Shown: positions 22,307 to 31,679, counted from the first letter of the stretch. The stretch: 64,000 nucleotides of DNA from Pseudomonas sp. MF4836 (GCF_002018875.1 NZ_MVOL01000016.1:87703-151702); one strand, 5' to 3'. Translations and numbers: made by a program. The notes: generated from the letters alone by a model not told the origin.

Positions 22307-23667
22307 TGCGGCGTCATCCGCTGTTATGGAAACTGGCGCTGCTGCAAATCAGCTTTTGCCTGCTGCTGACCTGGATTATCTGGATCTGGGGCCTGTCGGC
22401 GGAGCGTCGCACTTACTTCCTGGAGCCCGCAGACCGCCTGTACCTGGCGCAGTATGCGCAGCAGGCCGAGGCAATCTGGCGCGCCCAGGGCAGCGCCGGC
22501 GTCGAGGCGTTTCGCCAGCAGTTGGCGGACCGCGAGGACACCTGGGTCGCGGTGCTCGGCCCACGCCTGGAAAGCCTCGGCACCACGCCGCTGAACACCG
22601 AGGATTACCGCCACCTGACCTTTATGCGCAAGCTCGATTGGCCGATGAGCCGGCGCCTGCAGGATGAATTGCCCTACGTCAGCATCGCCTTCCCCGAGCA
22701 GCCGGCGCAGGGCCAACTGGTGCTGCAATTGCCGGAGCGCCTGCTGCCCCGTGGCCTTACGCCCTGGACCCACGTGCTGAGCCACGGGGTGATGCCGACC
22801 CTGCTCGCGGCCCTGCTCGGCCTGTTGCTGTACCGGCAGTTGGTGCTGCCGCTGAATCGCCTGCGGGACCGGGCCGACGCGCTGCGCGCCGATGACCTGG
22901 AGAGCGAGGGCTTGGGCACGCCACTGGTCAATCGCCATGACGAGCTGGGCGAATTGGCCCAGGCCCTGGAGCATATGGCCGAGCGCCTGCGCCAGAGCCT
23001 GGGTCAGCAGCGCCTGCTGCTGCGTACCCTGTCCCATGAACTGCGCACGCCCCTGGCGCGGCTGCGGATTGCCCATGACAGCCCGCTGCCGCCGGAGCAC
23101 CTGCGTCAGCGCCTAGACCGGGAAATCAACGACATGCAGCGCCTGCTGGAAGACACCCTGGACCTGGCCTGGCTCGACACCGAACGCCCGCAACGCCCCA
23201 GCGAACCGGTGCTGATGCTCTCGGTGTGGGAGGCCCTGCGCGAGGATGCCTGCTTTGAAAGCGGCTGGGCGCCGCAGCGTCTGCGCTGCCTGCTGGGCAC
23301 CGACTGCTGCGTGCAGGTGCACCTGGACAGCGTGGCCCAGGCCCTGGAAAACCTGCTGCGCAACGCCATTCGCTATTCCCCCGAGGGCGGCCAGGTCACC
23401 CTGCGGGGCTGGCGTGAAGGCGCGTATTGGCACCTGTGCCTGGAAGACCAGGGCCCGGGGGTCGCCGAAGCCGACCTGCAGCGTATGTTCCTGCCCTATC
23501 AGCGCCTGGAGTCGGCCAGCGGAGACGGTTTCGGCCTGGGACTGGCCATCGCCCGCCGCGCCATCGAGCTGCAACAGGGGCGCTTGTGGGCCAGCAATGG
23601 CACGCCGGGATTGTGCATGCACCTGCTGTTGCCGGCGGCGCCGGAGCCGAAGTGTTTAGAAAGTTAA
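22306..23667 (+). CDS. pfeS: Sensor histidine kinase PfeS
   Basis: A 453-residue membrane kinase. Helix one (WKLALLQISFCLLLTWIIWIW) and helix two (MPTLLAALLGLLLYRQLVL) bracket a periplasmic sensor of about 130 residues. A HAMP linker, the H-box LSHELRTPLARLR (His244), the N-box ENLLRNAIRYSPEGG, DQGPGV and GDGFGLGLAIARR follow. It should sense periplasmic ferric enterobactin and phosphorylate PfeR. The ATG at 22306 overlaps pfeR and begins just before helix one. Confidence 0.85.
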   Translation: MRRHPLLWKLALLQISFCLLLTWIIWIWGLSAERRTYFLEPADRLYLAQYAQQAEAIWRAQGSAGVEAFRQQLADREDTWVAVLGPRLESLGTTPLNTEDYRHLTFMRKLDWPMSRRLQDELPYVSIAFPEQPAQGQLVLQLPERLLPRGLTPWTHVLSHGVMPTLLAALLGLLLYRQLVLPLNRLRDRADALRADDLESEGLGTPLVNRHDELGELAQALEHMAERLRQSLGQQRLLLRTLSHELRTPLARLRIAHDSPLPPEHLRQRLDREINDMQRLLEDTLDLAWLDTERPQRPSEPVLMLSVWEALREDACFESGWAPQRLRCLLGTDCCVQVHLDSVAQALENLLRNAIRYSPEGGQVTLRGWREGAYWHLCLEDQGPGVAEADLQRMFLPYQRLESASGDGFGLGLAIARRAIELQQGRLWASNGTPGLCMHLLLPAAPEPKCLES

Positions 23668-23682
23668 TGCGCTTTACTCTCA

Positions 23683-23701
23683 AATAGCAGTCATTATCAT
23701 T
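23683..23701. promoter_or_regulatory. Fur-box-like site before pfeA
   Basis: AAATAGCAGTCATTATCAT matches the right half of the Fur consensus (CATTATC) well and the left half partly. It lies 41-59 bases before the pfeA ATG, where Fur would block the promoter under iron sufficiency. Confidence 0.6.
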
Positions 23702-23741
23702 CGTGACCTTCCTGTTTCAGGCTGACTTCCGGAGATCACCG

Positions 23742-25988
23742 ATGTCGTTCCCTTCGCTGCGTCCTATCGCCCCTTTCCTGCTGTCCAGTTGCTGCCTGCT
23801 GCCCTTGGCCGTGCACGCCGCGGTGGAGGCCGAGAACGTCCCGCAACTGGGGCTGGAACTGCCGGTTCAGAGCATCGTCGCCACCGCCAAGGAAGAGACC
23901 AAGCAGGCACCCGGGGTGTCGGTGATTACCGCCGAAGACATCAAGAAGCGCCCGCCGGCCAACGACTTGTCGCAGATCATCCGCACCATGCCCGGGGTCA
24001 ATCTGACCGGTAACTCCACCAGCGGCCAACGCGGCAATAACCGACAGATCGACATTCGCGGTATGGGCCCGGAAAACACCCTGATCCTGGTCGACGGCAA
24101 GCCGGTGGGCAGCCGCAATTCGGTGCGCTACGGCTGGCGCGGCGAGCGTGACAGCCGGGGCGACACCAACTGGGTGCCGGCCGACCAGGTGGAGCGCATC
24201 GAGGTGATTCGTGGCCCGGCGGCGGCGCGTTATGGCAACGGCGCGGCAGGCGGGGTGATCAATATCGTGACCAAGCAGGCCGGTACCCAGACCCACGGCA
24301 ATGCCACGGTCTACACCTCCTTTCCCCAGCACGGCAGCGAAGGCGCGACCAAGCGCATGAGCTTTGGCCTCAATGGCTCGCTGACCGACACCCTGAGCTA
24401 CCGGGTCTACGGCAATGTGGCGAAGACCGATGAGGACGACGCCGACATCAACGCCGGCCATGAGTCGGCGCGCACCGGCAACCAGGCCGGCACCCTGCCC
24501 GCCGGCCGCGAAGGGGTGCGCAACAAGGACCTCAACGGCCTGCTCAGCTGGCACCTGACTCCGGAGCAGACCCTGGACTTCGAAGCCGGCTTCAGCCGCC
24601 AGGGCAACCTCTACACCGGCGACACCCAGAACACCAACAGCAACGCCACGGTGAAGAGCCTGCTGGGCCACGAGACCAACCGCAGCTACCGCGAAAACTA
24701 CTCGCTGACCCATCGCGGCGAGTGGGATTTCGGCAGCTCCATGGCCTACCTGCAATACGAAAAGACCCGCAACAGCCGGATCAACGAAGGCCTGGCCGGC
24801 GGCACCGAAGGCATCTTCAGCAACAGCGGTTTCTACACCGCGGTGCTGCGTGACCTGACCGCCCACGGCGAGGTCAACCTGCCGCTGCACGCGGGTGTCG
24901 ACCAGACCCTGACCCTGGGCAGCGAGTGGGTCCAGCAAAAGCTCGACGACCCCAGCGCCAACACCCAGAGCACCAGCGAAGGCGGCAGCGTCAGCGGCCT
25001 GACCAGCAGCGGCCGCAGCACCGACTCCTCGGCGCAGATTTTCTCGCTGTTCGCCGAGGACAATATCGAGCTGCTGCCCGGCACCATGCTCACCCCGGGG
25101 CTGCGCTTCGATCACCACAGCGTGGTCGGCGACAACTGGAGCCCGTCGCTGAACCTGTCCCACGCCCTGAGCGACAGCGTGACCCTCAAGGCCGGCATTG
25201 CCCGCGCCTACAAGGCGCCCAACCTCTACCAGTTGAACCCCGACTACCTGCTCTACAGCCGCGGCCAGGGCTGCTACGGGCAGACCACCAGTTGCTACCT
25301 GCAAGGCAACACCAACCTCAAGGCCGAAACCAGCGTCAATAAAGAGCTGGGCCTGGAGTACAAGGCCGACGGCGTGGTGGCGGGCCTGACCTACTTCCGC
25401 AATGACTACAAGAACAAGGTGGAGTCGGGCCTGGGTTCCGTGGGCAGCGCCAGCGGTGGCACCGGGGCCTATGCCAACGCCGCGGTCTACCAGTGGGAAA
25501 ACGTGCCCAAGGCCCTGGTCGAAGGCCTGGAAGGCACCCTGACCCTGCCCCTGGCCGAGCAACTGACCTGGAACAACAACTTCACCTACATGCTGCAATC
25601 GAAAAACAAGCAGACCGGCGACTACCTCTCGGTGACCCCGCGCTACACCCTGAATTCGATGCTCGACTGGCAGGCGACCCAGGACCTGTCGCTGCAATTG
25701 AGCGTGGCTTGGTATGGCAAGCAAACCCCGAAAAAATACGACTACCACGGCAACCCCGTGACCGGCACCTCGAGCAATCAGCTCTCGCCCTATGCCATCG
25801 CCGGCCTGAGCGGCACCTACGCCCTGACCCGCAACCTGAGCCTGACCGCCGGAGTCGACAACCTGCTGGACAAACGCCTGTACCGCGAAGGCAACGCCCA
25901 GGGCGTGACCAATATCGCCGGGGCCGGCGCCGCGACGTACAACGAACCGGGGCGCACGCTCTACACCAGCCTCACCGCGTCGTTCTGA
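23742..25988 (+). CDS. pfeA: Ferric enterobactin TonB-dependent receptor PfeA
   Basis: A 748-residue outer-membrane receptor. After the signal peptide (SSCCLLPLAVHA), a TonB box region SIVATAKEE is followed by the plug domain (APGVSVITAEDIKKRPP, RQIDIRGMGPENTLILVDGKPV, VERIEVIRGPAAARYGNGAAGGVINIVTK) and a 22-strand barrel. It ends TYNEPGRTLYTSLTASF with a terminal Phe. Near-C-terminal text such as LSLTAGVDNLLDKRLYREGNAQG and the WYGKQTPKKYDYHGNP loop are characteristic of FepA/PfeA. GGAG 7 bases upstream fixes the ATG at 23742. Regulation is by Fur and PfeRS. Confidence 0.9.
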   Translation: MSFPSLRPIAPFLLSSCCLLPLAVHAAVEAENVPQLGLELPVQSIVATAKEETKQAPGVSVITAEDIKKRPPANDLSQIIRTMPGVNLTGNSTSGQRGNNRQIDIRGMGPENTLILVDGKPVGSRNSVRYGWRGERDSRGDTNWVPADQVERIEVIRGPAAARYGNGAAGGVINIVTKQAGTQTHGNATVYTSFPQHGSEGATKRMSFGLNGSLTDTLSYRVYGNVAKTDEDDADINAGHESARTGNQAGTLPAGREGVRNKDLNGLLSWHLTPEQTLDFEAGFSRQGNLYTGDTQNTNSNATVKSLLGHETNRSYRENYSLTHRGEWDFGSSMAYLQYEKTRNSRINEGLAGGTEGIFSNSGFYTAVLRDLTAHGEVNLPLHAGVDQTLTLGSEWVQQKLDDPSANTQSTSEGGSVSGLTSSGRSTDSSAQIFSLFAEDNIELLPGTMLTPGLRFDHHSVVGDNWSPSLNLSHALSDSVTLKAGIARAYKAPNLYQLNPDYLLYSRGQGCYGQTTSCYLQGNTNLKAETSVNKELGLEYKADGVVAGLTYFRNDYKNKVESGLGSVGSASGGTGAYANAAVYQWENVPKALVEGLEGTLTLPLAEQLTWNNNFTYMLQSKNKQTGDYLSVTPRYTLNSMLDWQATQDLSLQLSVAWYGKQTPKKYDYHGNPVTGTSSNQLSPYAIAGLSGTYALTRNLSLTAGVDNLLDKRLYREGNAQGVTNIAGAGAATYNEPGRTLYTSLTASF

Positions 25989-26008
25989 CCCGCTTGCGAG
26001 ATCGCCTG

Positions 26009-27100
26009 ATGAAACACTTTGCCCTTTGCCTCGCGCTGGCTTTGGCCCTGGCGGGCCCCACCGCCCAGGCGCAACCGGCGCCGGAACAGCCGATGGACAC
26101 CCGGCTCTTGCAGCAGCCAGGCCTGGCCTACAGCTTCAACAGCCTGCTGCTGGATTCCGCCGACGGCCAGCGCCACTACCAGGTCTGGATCGGCCGCCCG
26201 CACCAGGCCGCGCCCAAGGATGGCTACCCGGTGCTGTGGATGCTCGATGGCAACGCCGCCCTCGGCGCGCTGGACGCCGGGCAGCTGCAAAAGCTCGCCG
26301 CCGGCCAGGCGCCGCTGCTGGTGGCCGTGGGTTACCAGACCCCGCTGCGCATCGAACGCACCGCACGCACCCGGGACTACACGCCCCAGTTGCCCGGAGC
26401 CGAGCAGAAAGACCCATTGACCGGCCAGCCCAGCGGTGGCGCCGAGGCTTTTCTTGAACTGCTGCGCCAACGCCTGCGCCCGGCGGTGGCGGCCCAGGCG
26501 CCCATCGACACCCATCGGCAAACCCTGTGGGGCCACTCCTACGGCGGGCTGCTGGTGCTGCACGCGCTGTTCACCCGCCCCGGTGAATTCGCCCATTACG
26601 CGGCCGCCAGCCCGTCGTTGTGGTGGGGTGATGGCGCGATCCTCGGGCAACTCCCGGGCCTGGCCCAACGCCTGGACGGCCATCCCACGCAGTTGCTGCT
26701 GATGCGCGGCAGTGCCGAGCCCGCCACCCCCCGCGGCCCGTCGACCGAACCGGCGGATGCACGGGCCCGGCAGTTGGCCGGGGAGCTGCGCCAGATCCCG
26801 GGCCTGAGCCTGGACTACCACAGCTTCGACGGCCTGAGCCACGGCGAAACCCTGGGCGCGTCGCTGGCCTATGTGATGGAGCAGTTGTACTTGCGCTGGT
26901 CGTTCAGACTGCGCGCCGGCAGCGACCTCGCTTTCGCCAGCCGGCGCCGCAGCCCCCCCCGTCAAGGCCGAAAAAAAACCGTCGCCAATTTGCGTGCAGA
27001 CCGCCTCCCTCCTGCAGGATTAGACTTTTCTCACACCCCACCCCGAGGAAGTCAGCATGTCCAAACCCACTCCGGCGAAAACCCGCCAGCAGCACAATGA
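26009..27100 (+). CDS. pfeE: Periplasmic ferric-enterobactin esterase PfeE, C-terminus altered
   Basis: A 363-codon frame; relatives are about 300 residues. The signal peptide (ALCLALALALAGPTAQA) places it in the periplasm, where PfeE hydrolyses ferric enterobactin to release iron. The serine elbow GHSYGGLLVLHALF, SPSLWWGDG, an aspartate-bearing strand and the His in FDGLSHGETLG give the triad. After EQLYLRW (about residue 297) the frame continues 66 residues into low-complexity sequence across C8 and A8 runs and over the next gene's start. The +1 frame from about 26901 instead ends at TAG 27021-27023, so a frameshift is likely. Confidence 0.8.
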   Translation: MKHFALCLALALALAGPTAQAQPAPEQPMDTRLLQQPGLAYSFNSLLLDSADGQRHYQVWIGRPHQAAPKDGYPVLWMLDGNAALGALDAGQLQKLAAGQAPLLVAVGYQTPLRIERTARTRDYTPQLPGAEQKDPLTGQPSGGAEAFLELLRQRLRPAVAAQAPIDTHRQTLWGHSYGGLLVLHALFTRPGEFAHYAAASPSLWWGDGAILGQLPGLAQRLDGHPTQLLLMRGSAEPATPRGPSTEPADARARQLAGELRQIPGLSLDYHSFDGLSHGETLGASLAYVMEQLYLRWSFRLRAGSDLAFASRRRSPPRQGRKKTVANLRADRLPPAGLDFSHTPPRGSQHVQTHSGENPPAAQ

Positions 27101-27206
27101 CCGCGCCAATACCCTGAACCCCAATCGCGGGACTTCCGGCAACAACCCGGAAAACGCCAAGGCCCACGGCAATCGCGGCAAGCAACTGAACCCCAACCAG
27201 GCCTGA
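27057..27206 (+). CDS. Small Asn/Gly-rich conserved protein
   Basis: A 49-residue hydrophilic protein (MSKPTPAKTRQQHNDRAN, then NPNRGTSGNNPENAKAHGNRG, ending LNPNQA). It has two NPN motifs, many Asn, Gly and Lys residues and no hydrophobic core, so it is probably disordered. Strong GAGGAA stands 6 bases before the ATG. Its start lies inside the extended pfeE frame, a reason to doubt that extension. Similar short proteins occur widely in Pseudomonas; function unknown. Confidence 0.7.
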   Translation: MSKPTPAKTRQQHNDRANTLNPNRGTSGNNPENAKAHGNRGKQLNPNQA

Positions 27207-27245
27207 CGCGAACTGCGTATCAGCCTCCCACGACAAGGGACTGTC

Positions 27246-28814
27246 ATGACCACGACTATCCGTTTTGCCGCACAAGGTGAACTGATCAGCCTGATGTTTG
27301 CCGCCTTTGGCATCCTGCCCCGTAGAGCAGCGCAGCGCAGCGAGGGCCTGGATGAGACCTGGAAAAAGTCTGTGCAAAAACAGCTGCAACGCTTGAATCG
27401 GGAAGAAGGCGCATTGACCTCGAACCTGGCCAGCGCCATCGACCTGTTCAGCCGCAAGCTGTACACCTACCTGCCCACCGATACCCGGGTGGTGGGCTGT
27501 ACTGGCGAAGTCTTGAGCGACTTGTATGAGACCTATAACGAGCTGATCAAAAACGAGGGCACCTTTCTCGATCAGGCCCAGACCCTGCGCTACTTCATCA
27601 CGGTCGAGGCGATTCCGGCCCTGGCCTTGTCCCTGACCAAGCACGGCATGACGTACCGCCTCGGTGACCTGAGGCTGTGCACCCCGGACGACGAGTGGTG
27701 GTATTTGCCGTCATGGAATGCCAAGGGCCAGATCTGCCTGCCCCTGGAAAAGGTCATGCGCTGGGCCTATCGCCTGTGTCGGCTGTCCCAGACGCGCTTT
27801 CATAACCCGCCCCAGTTGCAGGAGGATGAAAAAGCCGAGCGGCGCCTGAAAAGCGCCGTCCGCTGGGTACGGGGCAAGAACGTACCGTCGCTGTCGGAAC
27901 TGCACACGAACTTCAGCGACTCGTTCGACAACCTGGCACGCCATGGCCACCTCATCAGCGAGGCGGTACAAGACAGCATCCGCACGGCCCTGGTCTTCGC
28001 CCGTAGCGGCAGCTTCTTGATCAAGGCCCTGGTCGAGCAGTACGGCACGGAGTATGTGCAGCAGAGCTGTCATCAATACCAGTGCCACATCACGCGGCTG
28101 GCCGAAGACCTCCAGGGTTTCAAGGACCAGGCGAACGCCATGCTGGAGCAGGCGCCGGCGCCTTATGACCGGCGCCAGTTATGGGACAACGCCTGCGTCA
28201 ACTATTGGCACGACGCCTACCAGAGGCTCAAGGGTGCCCAGCACGCCATCGGCCAGCGCCAGGAACAAGGCGGCCACGGTGCGCTGGCCGATGCCGAGTT
28301 GCAGGCCCTGGCCCGGGATTACGGAAAATTCAACGTCGGCATGGTTCTCGATCGCCTCGAACACCTGCGGCACTACTCGGCACCGGAACACTTCGCGCAC
28401 CTGCTGTATGCGGGGTTCGACCTCAAGCGCGCGCCGGACACCTGCTGGGCCGACATCGACGCCTACGCCAGCGAACTGCAGCGCCACGGCCTGAGCCAGC
28501 ACCTGTGCTGGATGGAGCCCTGGCTGCGGGCCGCCTACCACTACCGGCGAGAGGACTACGCCGCCGCCCTGGGCTATTACCAGACAGCGTTCGACCTGGC
28601 CAAGTACCGCGCCGGCAAAAACCAGTACCCGCTGGTCAATCAATACATCGAGGTCGCGGCCAAACAGGACGCCGCCGTCAAGTTCAGGCAGGGCATCGAA
28701 TGGGCCCAGTACCTGGGGCTCCAGGTCAGATGGCTGCGGGACGATGAACCGACCCCCGAAAAGCTGGAGTTCGTGCGCTACATGCACAAGATCGCCCGCT
28801 ACGCCCAGCTGTAA
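27246..28814 (+). CDS. Large uncharacterised helical protein
   Basis: A 522-residue soluble protein without a signal peptide. The N-terminal 250 residues include EEGALTSNLASAIDLFSRKLYTYL, an IEAxP-like VEAIPALALSLTKHGMTYRLG, and WWYLPSW. The C-terminal 200 residues contain helical pairs resembling tetratricopeptide units (YHYRREDYAAALGYYQTAFDLAKYRAG, NQYPLVNQYIEVAAKQDA). No catalytic motif is visible. It follows the Asn-rich small gene by 39 bases and precedes a small zinc-ribbon gene. A scaffold or regulatory role is possible; no family is named. Confidence 0.65.
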   Translation: MTTTIRFAAQGELISLMFAAFGILPRRAAQRSEGLDETWKKSVQKQLQRLNREEGALTSNLASAIDLFSRKLYTYLPTDTRVVGCTGEVLSDLYETYNELIKNEGTFLDQAQTLRYFITVEAIPALALSLTKHGMTYRLGDLRLCTPDDEWWYLPSWNAKGQICLPLEKVMRWAYRLCRLSQTRFHNPPQLQEDEKAERRLKSAVRWVRGKNVPSLSELHTNFSDSFDNLARHGHLISEAVQDSIRTALVFARSGSFLIKALVEQYGTEYVQQSCHQYQCHITRLAEDLQGFKDQANAMLEQAPAPYDRRQLWDNACVNYWHDAYQRLKGAQHAIGQRQEQGGHGALADAELQALARDYGKFNVGMVLDRLEHLRHYSAPEHFAHLLYAGFDLKRAPDTCWADIDAYASELQRHGLSQHLCWMEPWLRAAYHYRREDYAAALGYYQTAFDLAKYRAGKNQYPLVNQYIEVAAKQDAAVKFRQGIEWAQYLGLQVRWLRDDEPTPEKLEFVRYMHKIARYAQL

Positions 28815-28849
28815 CCCATCCGCTGTATCGACCAAACCGGAGTTTGCCC

Positions 28850-29002
28850 ATGGCTTATTACCTCTACCAATGCGCCCAGTGCTACACCACCCTGTATGGC
28901 GACGCCCTGCCCGCCGGCGCGGCCTATACCTCCATCGTCAACGGCGAGCTGTGCTCCAGTTGCCAGGCACAGCAGGATCAGGATGAATATGACGACGACT
29001 AA
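28850..29002 (+). CDS. Small CxxC zinc-ribbon protein
   Basis: A 50-residue protein reading MAYYLYQCAQCYTTLYG, later LCSSCQAQQDQ and ending EYDDD. The paired CAQC (8-11) and CSSC (37-40) form a classic four-Cys zinc ribbon followed by an acidic tail. It is 35 bases after the large helical protein and 58 bases before the methyltransferase, probably in one transcript. Partner unknown. Confidence 0.6.
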   Translation: MAYYLYQCAQCYTTLYGDALPAGAAYTSIVNGELCSSCQAQQDQDEYDDD

Positions 29003-29060
29003 GGTCCGAGCGGCATTTGTGTTTAAAATGCCGCCCCCTGCCCTTTGCCGACCCCACCCG

Positions 29061-30002
29061 ATGACCCCAGACGCCCTCGCTACCCTGCACGCCCATCTGC
29101 TCGACGCCCTGGCCACCCCGCCGACCGAGACCCGCCGCCTGTTCCATGGCCGCGGGCGCTGCTGGCCAGGGCTGGAGCAGGTGACGGTGGACTGGATGCA
29201 AGGGCTGGTGCTGGTGTCGCTGTTCAAGGAGCCCGAGCCCGGGCAACTGGACGCGCTGATTCAGCTGCTGCTGGGTATCAGCACCTCGCCGACGTGGCAG
29301 GCCTCGGGCGCCAGCCATTTGCTGCTGCAACATCGCTACCTGCCGGACAGCAGCGCGCAATGGCTGCTGGGCGAGGCGCTGGATGAGCTGACACTGGAAG
29401 AAGAAGGCCTGCGCTATCGGGTGGACCTGGGGCGCAAGCAGAACAACGGATTGTTCCTGGACATGCGCTACGGGCGCAACTGGGTCCGGGAAAACACCCA
29501 GGGCAAGCGCGTGCTCAACCTGTTCGCCTACACCTGCGGTTTCTCCGTGGCCGCCATCGAGGGCGGTGCCAGCCACGTGGTCAACCTCGACATGTCGCGC
29601 CCGGCCCTGAGCCGTGGCCGCGACAACCATCGGCTCAATGGCCACGACCTGAGCCGGGTGAGCTTTCTGGGGCATGACTTGTTCAAGTCCTGGGCCAAGG
29701 TCAAGAACGGCGGACCCTATGACCTGGTGATCATCGACCCGCCGTCGTTTCAAAAAGGCAGCTTTCTGTTGAGCAAGGATTACCCAAGGGTGCTGCGACG
29801 GCTGCCGGAGCTGCTGACAAGCCAGGGCACCCTGCTCGCGTGCATGAACGACCCGGCCTTCGGCCCTGAGTTCTTGATCGACGGCGTGACCCGCGAGGCG
29901 CCGGGCCTGCATTTTCAACGGCGCCTGGACAACCCGCCGGAGTTCCCGGATATCGAGGCCGAAGCCGGCCTCAAGGCGCTGCTCTTTACCCTCGGGGATT
30001 AA
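29061..30002 (+). CDS. RlmI-like class I SAM-dependent methyltransferase
   Basis: A 313-residue methyltransferase. Motif I is VLNLFAYTCGFSVAAIEGGA. NLDMSRPALSRGRDNHRLNG binds the ribose, and the catalytic-loop motif DLVIIDPPSFQKGSF is near residue 225. FLDMRYGRNWV before motif I is typical of RlmI/RlmK-type rRNA (cytosine/guanine) methyltransferases. The PUA domain of RlmI is absent, so this is a short relative; the RNA or other target is not shown. The ATG at 29061 is chosen; the frame is open upstream but overlaps the zinc-ribbon gene. Confidence 0.8.
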   Translation: MTPDALATLHAHLLDALATPPTETRRLFHGRGRCWPGLEQVTVDWMQGLVLVSLFKEPEPGQLDALIQLLLGISTSPTWQASGASHLLLQHRYLPDSSAQWLLGEALDELTLEEEGLRYRVDLGRKQNNGLFLDMRYGRNWVRENTQGKRVLNLFAYTCGFSVAAIEGGASHVVNLDMSRPALSRGRDNHRLNGHDLSRVSFLGHDLFKSWAKVKNGGPYDLVIIDPPSFQKGSFLLSKDYPRVLRRLPELLTSQGTLLACMNDPAFGPEFLIDGVTREAPGLHFQRRLDNPPEFPDIEAEAGLKALLFTLGD

Positions 30003-30014
30003 ACCCGACCGGCT

Positions 30015-30635
30015 TCAGCGGGCATCGCCGTCACGGGGTTTATAGAAGCTGAATTTGCCGATCTTGGCCGTCTTCACGTATTCCCTGGCCCAGGCCGGCG
30101 AAGCGCTGCTGTCATGGAAATACATGGCGCCGTGGGTGCGATCCGGCAGTTGCTGGTTCAGGGCCTTGCGCGCGATTTCCTTGGCGACGGCGTACGGCGC
30201 GTCCTCTTCGACCTGGTCCGAACGCCCGTCGCACCACCAGGAAAACTGGCAGGCATGCTGCTCCGAACCCTGCTTGACCACCTCGCACACGGTGTCCGGA
30301 AAACCCTTGTGCCCCAGGCGATTGACCACCACATTGGCCACCGCTTCCATGTCGTCCGAGGTGCCGCCCTTGGCTTCCCAATAGATGCTGCGGGCGAGGC
30401 AGGTCAGGGCGTCGTCCAGCGGCGCCGCACCGGCCGGGTCCACCGCCTGGGCCTCACTCTGACTGATGGCCTCGACCTTGGCCGGTGGCGGTTCGCTGCC
30501 CTTGGCGGCGGCTTTCTGTTCCAGGACTTCGGCTTTGTCGACCGCGACCTGGGCGGCGGGTGCCTGATCGGCGGCAAAGACCTGGCTCGCGCAAAGCGTG
30601 AGGGCCAGGCAGGTGGCGACTAATAAGGGCTGCAT
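30015..30635 (-). CDS. SleB-type cell-wall hydrolase
   Basis: A 206-residue exported enzyme with signal peptide ending QVFAAD. An Ala/Lys/Glu-rich linker (23-75) precedes a Hydrolase_2 (SleB) domain: LTCLARSIYWEAKGGTSDDMEAVANVVVNRLGH with catalytic Glu in YWEAKG, CQFSWWCDG, and HGAMYFHDSSASPAWA. The family acts as a lytic transglycosylase or amidase on peptidoglycan; Gram-negative members probably remodel the wall. It is convergent with the methyltransferase and monocistronic. Confidence 0.85.
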   Translation of the reverse strand: MQPLLVATCLALTLCASQVFAADQAPAAQVAVDKAEVLEQKAAAKGSEPPPAKVEAISQSEAQAVDPAGAAPLDDALTCLARSIYWEAKGGTSDDMEAVANVVVNRLGHKGFPDTVCEVVKQGSEQHACQFSWWCDGRSDQVEEDAPYAVAKEIARKALNQQLPDRTHGAMYFHDSSASPAWAREYVKTAKIGKFSFYKPRDGDAR

Positions 30636-30827
30636 GATCGAACCTTCCGGCTGCTACACAAGGGCCGCCGGGGCGGCGCAGTCTGCAGGCTGGTGGCCGT
30701 GGGTGGGCGGGCAATCGCCCAGTGCTCGACCGGGCTCATAGAATCGACACTGGCGGCGCACGATCATTCCACCCTGCCCGAAAAAACCTTGGCCATCCGG
30801 TGCCGCAAACGCCCGGGAGCCGGGGGC

Positions 30828-31679
30828 TCAGGGCGCGCCGAACAGCGCGGTCCAGTAGATCCCCGCGTCGCTTTTCGGGTCCACGGCGTAGGCCGCGCCC
30901 AATTCGCGAAAGGCCGGGTTCATCAGGTTGGCGCAGTGCCCGGGGCTGGTCAGCCAGCCGTCGAGCACCTTGCGCGCCGAATCCTGGCCGGCGGCGATGT
31001 TCTCGCCGATCTGCCCGCCGGCATACCCCGCCAGCTCGGCCCGATCCCCCGGGGTGCGGCCGTCGCGGTCCTTATGATCAAAAAAGTTCTGGTTGGCCAT
31101 GGCCCGGCTATGACCTTCGGCAGCAGCCCCCAGTTGCGCGTTCCAGGCCAGCGGCGCGCTGGCGGCAAAGGCCTGGGCCCCGCATTGGCGAGGCTGGGCG
31201 CGGGCCGCGTTGAGCAACTGCAACAGCTGTTGCCCTTCTGCCTGCCAGTCTCCGAGGCGCGCCGCCAGCAATGGCCGGGCAAGGACGATGCGCCATTCAC
31301 GGCCTTCGCGGCTGACGCCGATGTCGACAAACTGCGGGTCGAGCACCACCTGGCAGAAGCTTTCCTGCACCGCCTGCATCGCCGCGGCGGCATCCCGTGG
31401 CCCGGACAAGCTGATGGCCTGCACATTGACCATGGGGTACGCGGCCCGGGTCAGGGCCTGCTGCAAATCACCGACACTGCCGGCAGACAGTACCAGGCGC
31501 GGGTCGCTGGTCAGCGGCGGCAGCTCGTGGGACACCTGGCCAGCGCAGCGCTGGAGCTGGCCGCGGTAGCTGTTGATCGACTGCACCAACTGCGCCTCGT
31601 CGGCGGCCATGGCCGGGGCGGCCAGCAACAGGCCGATGGACACCAGGGCCAGGCGCCCGAGGGATGAGATGACGTGCAT
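30828..31679 (-). CDS. Secreted CAP (SCP/PR1) domain protein
   Basis: A 283-residue exported protein; signal peptide LVSIGLLLAAPAMAA. The N-terminal half (30-150) is a unique domain with two Cys (QRCAGQV, ESFCQVVLD). The C-terminal half is a CAP domain: LLQLLNAARAQPRQCG, HSRAMANQNFFDHKDRDGRTPGDRA, QIGENIAAG, VLDGWLTSPGHCANLMNP and FRELGAAY. Bacterial CAP proteins of this type are extracellular or periplasmic; their activity is poorly defined. The ATG at 31679 is set by the signal peptide. Confidence 0.82.
   Translation of the reverse strand: MHVISSLGRLALVSIGLLLAAPAMAADEAQLVQSINSYRGQLQRCAGQVSHELPPLTSDPRLVLSAGSVGDLQQALTRAAYPMVNVQAISLSGPRDAAAAMQAVQESFCQVVLDPQFVDIGVSREGREWRIVLARPLLAARLGDWQAEGQQLLQLLNAARAQPRQCGAQAFAASAPLAWNAQLGAAAEGHSRAMANQNFFDHKDRDGRTPGDRAELAGYAGGQIGENIAAGQDSARKVLDGWLTSPGHCANLMNPAFRELGAAYAVDPKSDAGIYWTALFGAP

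Noticed and set aside
23736..25748. 670-codon open frame opposite pfeA
   Set aside because: Composition follows from the high third-position GC of pfeA; no domain, no ribosome site, and pfeA is certain.
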